A DNA stretch of 19,425 nucleotides from DASWRT01 sp036403035 (GTDB lineage Bacteria; Pseudomonadota; Alphaproteobacteria; ATCC43930; CGMCC-115725): the NCBI GenBank assembly GCA_036403035.1, contig DASWRT010000458.1, forward strand, positions 1-19,425, read 5' to 3'. How positions within the stretch are numbered: position 1 is the first letter of the stretch; each line of letters opens with the position of its first letter. Below, one piece after another: positions 14,225 to 19,425 of the stretch. The notes beneath the pieces were generated by a model. The model searched no databases, was not told the origin of the DNA, and saw only the letters and a program-made list of their open reading frames with translations. The position numbers were made by a program, and so were the translations under genes.

Positions 14225-15319
14225 ATGCATGGAACGAGCAACGAAACCCGCCGCGACGTCGCTCTCGCCACGCAGCCGAACGCCATTTCGGAACGCGGCC
14301 GGTCCGTCCGGCAAAATGGCGGAAACCCGCTGCGCAGGGCCGGGAAGTTCCTGCTCCACTTCTATTGCGAGTTTCCGGCCAAGGCGGCGGGCGCGCTGCA
14401 ATGGCTCGGGCTGCACGGCGCGGCCGAAACGCTGCTGTGGCGGATCTATTGCGCGAACCCCTACGACTGCTCGTTGGGCGAGCATCTGGCGAACATGATC
14501 TACGACCGCGACGAGCGCAGCTTCGCGGCCGGCACCGTCGAGCGCGGCCGCTTCATCATGAAAACGCTGGAACGGTCCTACCCGTCGGCGCGCGTGACCG
14601 CCGCCTATCGTCATAACCTGGAGGAGCTGCTGAAACGGCGCAAGCGGCGCGAGCGCCCCGGGCAAGTCGTCCTAGGCCTGGGAGCCGGCCGCTGCGGCTC
14701 GACCACGCTGGCGGCGATCCTCCATTCGATCGACGGGGCGGTGAGCACGCACGAGAACCCCCCGGAGATCTATTGGCAACCGCTGCCGGCGCAGATGCAG
14801 TTCCATATCAGCCGGTTTCGGATCTTCAGCCAGTATTGCCCTCTGGTGGCCGACTGCGCGCACTGGTGGATCAACGCGCTCGACACCATGTTCGACGCCT
14901 TCCCCGCGAGCAAGGCCATCGCCCTCCATCGCGACACCGATGACTGCGTCCGTTCCTGGATGAGGGTCTCGCCGCCGGACGTCAATCACTGGGTCGCGCC
15001 GTACAACGGGATCTGGCCGGCCGACCGGTGGGACCCGCTCTATCCGCATTACGAGCTGCCTGCCGGCGCACGGCGGGATCCGCGGCGGGCGAAGGAGGAA
15101 CTCGCCTACCGATACGTCACCAAATACAACGAGCGCCTGGAGACGCTTGCCGCGCGCATGCCGGAACGAGTGCTGCTCCTGCGCACCGAGGATCTCGACC
15201 TGCCGGCCACGCGCCTCAGGATCTCCGAGTTCCTCGACATGCCGGTCGGAATGTCGGCGCTGCGGCTCAACGTCAACGTCGACAGCGACTCGGCGTCCGC
15301 CGACGAGCTTTATTTCTGA
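14225..15319 (+). CDS. Sulfotransferase-family protein
   Basis: A 364-residue protein with the PAPS-binding signature: the 5' phosphosulfate loop GLGAGRCGSTTLAAIL (151-166) and a 3' phosphate-binding region LHRDTDDCVRSWMR (234-247) holding R236, S244 and R247. RTEDL (320-324) is also typical. It should transfer sulfate to a carbohydrate, lipid or protein; the acceptor is unknown. Unusually, the core is preceded by about 145 residues without a recognisable domain, predicted mostly helical, ending in a basic stretch (RRKRRERPG, 138-146). GAGG lies seven bases before ATG 14225. It lies 160 bp after the flippase on the same strand, so joint work on a surface glycan is plausible, but each may have its own promoter. 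A GC hairpin follows the stop. Confidence 0.8.
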   Translation: MHGTSNETRRDVALATQPNAISERGRSVRQNGGNPLRRAGKFLLHFYCEFPAKAAGALQWLGLHGAAETLLWRIYCANPYDCSLGEHLANMIYDRDERSFAAGTVERGRFIMKTLERSYPSARVTAAYRHNLEELLKRRKRRERPGQVVLGLGAGRCGSTTLAAILHSIDGAVSTHENPPEIYWQPLPAQMQFHISRFRIFSQYCPLVADCAHWWINALDTMFDAFPASKAIALHRDTDDCVRSWMRVSPPDVNHWVAPYNGIWPADRWDPLYPHYELPAGARRDPRRAKEELAYRYVTKYNERLETLAARMPERVLLLRTEDLDLPATRLRISEFLDMPVGMSALRLNVNVDSDSASADELYF

Positions 15320-15320
15320 C

Positions 15321-15357
15321 CGGCGGCGGCGGCGCCGCGTGCGGCGCCCGCCCGCCG
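15321..15357 (+). terminator. GC-rich hairpin after the sulfotransferase gene
   Basis: GGCGCCGC (15331-15338) and GCGGCGCC (15341-15348) pair perfectly around a GT loop, and the flanks extend the stem with one or two irregularities to about 16 bp. It starts two bases after the stop codon. Only a short T run (ATTTTC, about 15365) follows at a distance, so intrinsic termination is possible but weak. Confidence 0.45.
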
Positions 15358-15431
15358 ACGCGGATTTTCTCGCGGAGCCCTGTCGGCGGCCTGCATAGTC
15401 GTTCGTCCTGGATAACGGGAGGACCTTCGAC

Positions 15432-15803
15432 ATGCTCTACGCCATCCTTTGCTACGATTCCGAGGACGTCGTCTTCTCGCGGGACAAGGCGGACGAAGAC
15501 GCCGTCATGGAGCGGATCTGGGCCGTGGAGGACAAGCTGAAGAAAGCGGGCCGGCTGGGACCGGTCGCCCGGCTGATGCCGACGACCGCGGCGACCACGA
15601 TCCGCAAGGGACGCGAGCCCCTGGTGCTCGACGGCCCCTTCGCCGAGACCAAGGAGCAGCTGCTCGGCTTCTTCCTGGTCGAATGCGCAAGCCTGGACGA
15701 CGCGATCGAGACCGCCAAGGAGCTGACGCAAGCCAATCCCGGCGCCGGAGGCTACGAGGTCCGCCCCGTGCTGATCTTCCGGCCGGGGAACGTCGCGGCG
15801 TGA
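15432..15803 (+). CDS. DGPF/YCII-domain protein, ECF42 partner
   Basis: A 123-residue cytoplasmic protein of the YCII-related DGPF family. The hallmark is LDGPFAETKEQLLGFFLVE (about residues 65-83), after an N-terminal MLYAILCYDSED and followed by DDAIETAKELTQANPGAGGYEVRPV. Proteins of this type are regularly encoded beside ECF42 sigma factors; their biochemical role is not settled. The start has GGGAGGA about eight bases upstream. Its TGA overlaps the GTG start of the sigma gene by four bases (GTGA), indicating translational coupling, so the two products are probably made together. Confidence 0.92.
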   Translation: MLYAILCYDSEDVVFSRDKADEDAVMERIWAVEDKLKKAGRLGPVARLMPTTAATTIRKGREPLVLDGPFAETKEQLLGFFLVECASLDDAIETAKELTQANPGAGGYEVRPVLIFRPGNVAA

Positions 15804-17068
15804 CCGACATCGCCTGGATCGACGCGGCTCTCGCCGCGGCGCGGCCGCAGGCGGTCGGCGCGCTGCTGCGCTATTTCCGCGACCTCGACACGGCCGAGGA
15901 AGCGTTTCAGGAGGCATGCCTGCGGGCGCTGAGGACGTGGCCGCGCAACGGCCCGCCGCGCGATCCCGCCGCCTGGCTGATCTTCGTCGGGCGCAACGTC
16001 GCGATCGATCAGGTGCGGCGGGCGGGCAGGCACACGGCATTGCCGGCCGACGAGATCCTGTCGGATCTCGACGACGCCGAATCGGCGCTGGCGGAACGGC
16101 TCGACGGGTCGCATTACCGCGACGACGTGCTGCGCCTCCTATTCGTCTGCTGCCATCCCGACCTGCCGGCGACGCAGCAGATTGCGCTCGCGCTGCGCGT
16201 CGTCTCCGGCCTGTCGGTGAAGCAGATCGCCCGCGCCTTCCTGGTGAGCGAAAGCGCCATGGAGCAGCGCATTACCAGGGCCAAGAGCCGCATCGCCCGC
16301 GCCGACGTTCCATTCGAGGCGGCGCCGGGCGCGGCGGAGCGCGCCGAGCGCCTCGCCGCCGTCGCGGCGATGCTCTACCTCGTCTTCAACGAAGGCTATT
16401 CGGCGAACGCCGGCACCGCCGCCGAGCGCGCTCCGCTCTGCGAGGAGGCGATCCGGCTCGCCCGGCTGCTGCTGCGGCTCTTTCCGAGCGAGCCCGAGAT
16501 CATGGGGCTGATCGCCCTGATGCTCCTCCAGCATGCCCGCGCGCCCGCGCGGTTCGACGCCGACGGCGGCATCGTGCTTCTTGAGGACCAGGACCGCAGC
16601 CGTTGGGTCGGCGCCATGATCGCGGAAGGGCTGGCGCTGATCGACAAGGCGATGCGGCACCGGCGCCCCGGCCCCTACCAGGTGCAGGCGGCGATCGCGG
16701 CGCTGCATGCCAGGGCGGCCCGGCCGGAAGACACCGACTGGGCCGGGATCGACCTGCTCTACGCGGCGCTCGAACGGTTGCAGCCGTCGCCCGTCGTCAC
16801 GCTCAACCGCGCCGTCGCCGTCGCCAAGCTGCGCGGCCCGGCGGCGGCGCTGGACATGGTCGAGCCGCTGGCGCCGCTTCTTTCCGGCTATTTCCACTTC
16901 TTCGGCGTGCGGGGCGCGTTTCTCCTGCAACTCGGCCGCACCGACGAGGCCCGAATCGCCTTCGACCGGGCGATCGCGCTCGCCAACACGGCCGCCGAAG
17001 CCGCCCACATCCGGATGCATCTCGACCGCCTCGCCAAGGACGGTACGGCGACCTCCCCCGCACGGTGA
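15800..17068 (+). CDS. ECF42-type RNA polymerase sigma factor with C-terminal extension
   Basis: A 422-residue extracytoplasmic-function sigma factor. Region 2 (about residues 5-75) contains RYFRDLDTAEEAFQEACLRALRTWP and NVAIDQVRRA; region 4 (about 115-170) contains the helix-turn-helix GLSVKQIARAFLVSESAMEQRITRAKSRI. A C-terminal extension of about 240 residues holds the ECF42 hallmarks LYLVFNEGYSANAG, EDQDRSRW, GPYQVQAAIAALHA, DTDWAGIDLLYAAL and SPVVTLNRAVAVA, and resembles helical (TPR-like) repeats thought to replace an anti-sigma factor. Start GTG 15800 overlaps the DGPF stop; the frame stays open far upstream over the DGPF gene but that part is a shadow. No anti-sigma gene is adjacent. 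Targets and inducing signal are unknown. Confidence 0.93.
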   Translation: MTDIAWIDAALAAARPQAVGALLRYFRDLDTAEEAFQEACLRALRTWPRNGPPRDPAAWLIFVGRNVAIDQVRRAGRHTALPADEILSDLDDAESALAERLDGSHYRDDVLRLLFVCCHPDLPATQQIALALRVVSGLSVKQIARAFLVSESAMEQRITRAKSRIARADVPFEAAPGAAERAERLAAVAAMLYLVFNEGYSANAGTAAERAPLCEEAIRLARLLLRLFPSEPEIMGLIALMLLQHARAPARFDADGGIVLLEDQDRSRWVGAMIAEGLALIDKAMRHRRPGPYQVQAAIAALHARAARPEDTDWAGIDLLYAALERLQPSPVVTLNRAVAVAKLRGPAAALDMVEPLAPLLSGYFHFFGVRGAFLLQLGRTDEARIAFDRAIALANTAAEAAHIRMHLDRLAKDGTATSPAR

Positions 17069-17147
17069 GCTTCCGGTTTTCGCGACGACGGGAAAGGGTG
17101 ATATTCTCCGCGCCAAAAGCATCGGCAGACGGGGCGGACGGGGCTCA

Positions 17148-18005
17148 ATGGCAAGGCTCTCGAACAGGATCGGCCGCGGCATCGCGCGCCTGACGGCGGC
17201 GGCGACACTGCTCATGCTGGGCACGGGCGGCACGACGCAGGCAGGCGCCGCCGAGCGCGTCGACATCTACCACATGCAGACCATCGTCACCGGGCAGCGG
17301 GAGGAGACGCGGGGCGTCGGGCTGGCGACCTGCCTGAAGGACCTCCTGGTCAAGGCGACGGGCGATCCGCGGCTGCTCGACGATCCGAAGGTGCAGGCGA
17401 TGGCCGGCGAGGCGGCCAACTTCGTCGTCGACTTCCGCTATCACGACCGTATGGAAGGCAAGCCGGTCCACGACGAGCAGGGCACGCGCGACCGGCCCTA
17501 CGATCTCATCGTCGACTTCGACCCGGCGAAGATCGACGCGGCGCTGCGCTCGCTCGGACGCAAGACGTGGGACCCCGTGCGGCCGCGCGTCGCCGTGATC
17601 TTCGGCGTCGACAACGGCGCCAGGACCTACATGCTCGCCAGCGACGGCGACATGGGACGCGACGAGCGCTACGCGCTCGGGGAAGCCGCCGTGCGCCGCG
17701 GCGTGCCGGTGGCGCTGCCGAGCGCGGCGGCGCTGGCCGAGGCCGGCGTGCGCTACGAGACCGTGCCGGCCGCCGATCCCGCAAAGCTCGACGCCCTCGC
17801 GAGGTCGGCCGGCGGCGACGTCGCGCTGACGGGCCGCATGGTGTGGAGCGACCAGGAGAACGGCTGGATCGCCGACTGGCGCCTCCGCGCGGGCACCGAC
17901 AAGACGGTCCGGTGGCAGGTCCATGCCCTGAACTTCGACGAAGGCTTCCGCCGGGCGATGAGCGGCGCGGCGCAGATCCTCTCCGGCAACGGCCAGCCGG
18001 AGTAG
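17148..18005 (+). CDS. DUF2066 domain exported protein
   Basis: A 285-residue protein with an N-terminal signal peptide (basic RLSNRIGRGIARL, then a hydrophobic core, probable cleavage near residue 34 in TQAGAAE). The mature protein begins ERVDIYHMQTIVTGQ and contains GLATCLKDLLVKATGDPRLLDDPKV (about 58-82), the most recognisable DUF2066 feature, followed by YDLIVDFDPAKIDAALRSLG and a second half with PRVAVIFGVDNGA. The function of DUF2066 proteins is unknown; the mature protein is probably periplasmic. The start at 17148 lies 79 bp after the sigma-factor stop, has a weak ribosome site and may belong to the same transcript. Whether ECF42 controls it cannot be told. Confidence 0.8.
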   Translation: MARLSNRIGRGIARLTAAATLLMLGTGGTTQAGAAERVDIYHMQTIVTGQREETRGVGLATCLKDLLVKATGDPRLLDDPKVQAMAGEAANFVVDFRYHDRMEGKPVHDEQGTRDRPYDLIVDFDPAKIDAALRSLGRKTWDPVRPRVAVIFGVDNGARTYMLASDGDMGRDERYALGEAAVRRGVPVALPSAAALAEAGVRYETVPAADPAKLDALARSAGGDVALTGRMVWSDQENGWIADWRLRAGTDKTVRWQVHALNFDEGFRRAMSGAAQILSGNGQPE

Positions 18006-18030
18006 GGCGCGCGGCGGCTGCCCTGCCCTA

Positions 18031-18072
18031 CTCTCTCCCCGTGAAATCTCCCTCTCCCACAAGGGGAGAGAG
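18031..18072. repeat. CTCTCCCC inverted repeat after the DUF2066 gene
   Basis: CTCTCTCCCC (18031-18040) and GGGGAGAGAG (18063-18072) are perfect 10-bp inverted copies around a 22-base spacer that contains a further CTCTCCC (18052-18058), allowing an alternative shorter hairpin. It begins 25 bp after the stop codon. No T run follows, so it may be a rho-independent-like stop aided by Rho, or an intergenic repeat; similar CTCTCCC-ACAAG-type repeats are common between genes in alphaproteobacteria. Confidence 0.6.
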
Positions 18073-18428
18073 GGATAATGACGCGAACTAAACCGTGGCG
18101 TCCCGAGCCGCGGCAGCGCGACTCGGCGGGAATCCTGGGTTTCCGGCGGAAGCGGCCTGCGCACGCTCTCCCTTGTGGCTGCGAATCGGGGCGCCACAAA
18201 ATCTAGTTGCCTGACGCTGAACTTTGCAGCAAACTCGGCGTTCCCTGCTCCGAGGGCTATCGCCCGCGTATGAGCGAAGGGATAGTGACCGCAAGACGAA
18301 TGTGCGTCGCCGAGCGTCAGCGCCGGACGAGCGGTTAATATTCGTAAATACCTTGTTAATCCCGGGACTGCGCGGTTTCTTGCTGCGCCGTGAGGATTTC
18401 CCCATTTTTATTCACTTTCTACCGAGAG

Positions 18429-18437
18429 TTATCCCCA
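18429..18437 (+). promoter_or_regulatory. DnaA-box-like site
   Basis: TTATCCCCA differs at one of nine positions from the DnaA box TTATCCACA. It lies 130 bp before nrdJ. DnaA control of ribonucleotide reductase genes is known in other bacteria; a single nine-base site is weak evidence. Confidence 0.35.
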
Positions 18438-18466
18438 AAGAATTTCGCCTTTGCTGTCGAAACCGT

Positions 18467-18495
18467 TTGCCCGATTTTGCGGTTCAACATATTGT
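18467..18495 (+). promoter_or_regulatory. Putative nrdJ promoter
   Basis: TTGCCC (18467-18472) and TATTGT (18490-18495) are separated by 17 bases, each matching 4 of 6 consensus positions. The leader would be about 60 bases. The -10 lies inside the NrdR-box-like sequence. Confidence 0.4.
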
Positions 18496-18497
18496 GT
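18482..18497. promoter_or_regulatory. NrdR-box-like operator
   Basis: GTTCAACATATTGTGT agrees with the NrdR box ACACWATATATWGTGT at 12 of 16 positions, and the right half is complete (ATATTGTGT). NrdR represses ribonucleotide reductase operons. The site overlaps the putative -10, the expected place for repression. The second box usually found at a fixed distance was not seen. Confidence 0.5.
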
Positions 18498-18560
18498 CTG
18501 GGACGGGGTTAGACCCCAGCGCTAGACGAACCGGCAAAGCGTTTTCGAAGGGCAGGGCAG

Positions 18561-19425
18561 ATGCGTATCGCGCGGCGGTTTACGGTAGAAGGCCAGGATC
18601 CCTATGCATCGATCGAGTTCCGCACGACGGGGAGCGAGATCCGCAACCCCGACGGCTCGGTCGTTTTCCAGCAGACCGACATCGAGGTCCCTGCCGACTG
18701 GAGTCAGGTCGCCTGCGACATCCTCGCCCAGAAGTATTTCCGCAAGGCCGGCGTCCCGGCCCGGCTGAAGCCGGTCGAGGAGGAGGACGTCCCGGCGTGG
18801 CTGTGGCGCCAGTCCCCCGACGAGACCGAGATGGCGGGCCTGCCGCCGACGCAGCGCACGGTCGGCGAGACGAGCGCCAAGCAGGTGTTCGACCGGCTCG
18901 CCGGCACCTGGGCCTATTGGGGCTGGAAGGGCGGCTATTTCGACGGCGAGTCGGACGCCCGGACCTATTTCGACGAGATGCGCTATATGTTGTGCCGCCA
19001 GATGGCGGCGCCGAACTCGCCGCAATGGTTCAACACCGGCCTGCACTGGGCCTACGGCATCGACGGTCCGGCGCAGGGCCACTACTACGTCGACTTCAAG
19101 ACCGGCGAGCTGGTCGCCTCGCAGAGCGCCTACGAGCATCCGCAGCCGCACGCCTGCTTCATTCAGTCGGTCGCCGACGACCTCGTCAATGAGGGCGGGA
19201 TCATGGACCTCTGGGTCCGCGAGGCGCGGCTGTTCAAGTACGGCTCCGGCACCGGCTCGAACTTCTCGAAGCTGCGCGGCGAGAGCGAGAGGCTGTCCGG
19301 CGGCGGCCGTTCGTCCGGCCTGATGAGCTTCCTGAAGATCGGCGACCGCGCCGCGGGCGCCATCAAGTCGGGCGGCACGACGCGCCGCGCCGCGAAGATG
19401 GTCACGGTCGACATCAACCATCCGG
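18561..19425 (+). CDS. nrdJ: B12-dependent class II ribonucleotide reductase (5' part)
   Basis: The first 288 residues of an adenosylcobalamin-dependent ribonucleoside-diphosphate reductase; the gene runs off the window and the full protein is normally around 1,200 residues. It makes deoxyribonucleotides without oxygen-dependent radical generation. Family features are IEFRTTGSEIRNPDGSVVF (18-36), VACDILAQKYFRKAGVP, the MAAPNSPQWFNTGLHWAYG segment (148-166), HACFIQSV with C199 as a likely member of the redox-active cysteine pair, and KYGSGTGSNFSKLRG. The start ATG 18561 follows a weak AGGGCAG site and fits the family N-terminus. The frame is open to the last base. Confidence 0.95.
   Translation, partial: MRIARRFTVEGQDPYASIEFRTTGSEIRNPDGSVVFQQTDIEVPADWSQVACDILAQKYFRKAGVPARLKPVEEEDVPAWLWRQSPDETEMAGLPPTQRTVGETSAKQVFDRLAGTWAYWGWKGGYFDGESDARTYFDEMRYMLCRQMAAPNSPQWFNTGLHWAYGIDGPAQGHYYVDFKTGELVASQSAYEHPQPHACFIQSVADDLVNEGGIMDLWVREARLFKYGSGTGSNFSKLRGESERLSGGGRSSGLMSFLKIGDRAAGAIKSGGTTRRAAKMVTVDINHP

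Larger units (their letters stand above)
18073..18560. promoter_or_regulatory. Non-coding control region of nrdJ
   Basis: About 490 bp without a convincing gene. A 7-bp inverted repeat TTGTGGC/GCCACAA lies at 18173-18199, beside a partial CTCTCCCTTGTGG copy of the upstream repeat. From about 18335 to 18480 the sequence is noticeably AT-rich. A DnaA-box-like site, an NrdR-box-like site and a promoter are listed separately. A GGGG-TTAGA-CCCC hairpin (18505-18517) lies in the probable leader. I found no B12-box or other cobalamin-riboswitch core on either strand. Confidence 0.5.

Noticed and set aside
17145..18197. Minus-strand 350-codon frame opposite the DUF2066 gene
   Set aside because: Antisense to a protein with a signal peptide and DUF2066 features; composition is shadow-like.
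18335..18359. CtrA site (TTAA pair) upstream of nrdJ
   Set aside because: The two TTAA half-sites are 17 bases apart rather than the 7 of the CtrA consensus.
18088..18405. Possible 105-residue minus-strand protein in the nrdJ upstream region
   Set aside because: Crosses repeat sequences and AT-rich control DNA, is Arg/Ser-rich and has no recognisable domain.
18240..18560. Cobalamin riboswitch before nrdJ
   Set aside because: Expected for some B12-dependent enzymes, but no B12-box core was found on reading both strands, and the likely promoter leaves only about 60 bases of leader.
1..19425. CRISPR arrays, tRNA or rRNA genes, transposases, attachment sites
   Set aside because: No regularly spaced direct repeats, cloverleaf-like or rRNA-like sequences, or transposase/integrase motifs were recognised by reading; a covariance-model scan was not possible.

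Overview
The window is GC-rich chromosomal DNA (by eye about two thirds G+C), most likely from an alphaproteobacterium of the Hyphomicrobiales/Rhizobiales or Rhodospirillales type. The main evidence is the NDUFA12 complex I accessory subunit next to a stand-alone mlaD and a DUF2155 gene, converging on aroQ-accB-accC-aat, plus a B12-dependent ribonucleotide reductase (nrdJ) of the alphaproteobacterial form. No phage, insertion sequence with a transposase, CRISPR array, rRNA or tRNA was seen.

Layout, left to right. 35-1357 (+): a class III adenylyl cyclase. 1382-1613: a non-coding, nested, nearly perfect palindrome of about 232 bp between convergent genes. 1656-4355 (-): a three-gene catabolic operon with Rieske dioxygenase alpha and beta subunits and a short-chain (dihydrodiol-type) dehydrogenase; no ferredoxin, reductase or regulator is nearby. 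4536-7550 (+): aroQ-accB-accC-aat, housekeeping genes for shikimate synthesis, the biotin half of acetyl-CoA carboxylase, and N-end-rule tagging. 7448-9156 (-): NDUFA12, mlaD, a 75-residue unknown protein and DUF2155, whose last gene overlaps aat tail to tail by 103 bp. 9402-12024 (-): a LysE-family exporter, an HxlR-type regulator and a SAM-dependent methyltransferase; the exporter and the methyltransferase each have a clear intrinsic terminator.

12025-12477 is a partly AT-rich divergent control region. It is followed (+) by a Wzx-like polysaccharide flippase (12478-14064) and a sulfotransferase-like protein (14225-15319), which may belong to surface glycan or lipid modification. 15432-17068 (+) is a DGPF/YCII protein translationally coupled to an ECF42-type sigma factor with a long helical C-terminal region. 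17148-18005 (+) is a secreted DUF2066 protein. 18006-18560 is non-coding and holds hairpins, a DnaA-box-like site and a promoter overlapped by an NrdR-box-like sequence. The window ends inside nrdJ (18561 to the edge).

Most of the window is ordinary core genome. The most unusual items are the 232-bp nested palindrome and its one-armed relative at 10255-10309, the small unknown protein in the mlaD/NDUFA12 operon, the self-contained dioxygenase operon, and the stacked control sites in front of nrdJ. I did not find a clearly new multi-gene defence or mobile system.
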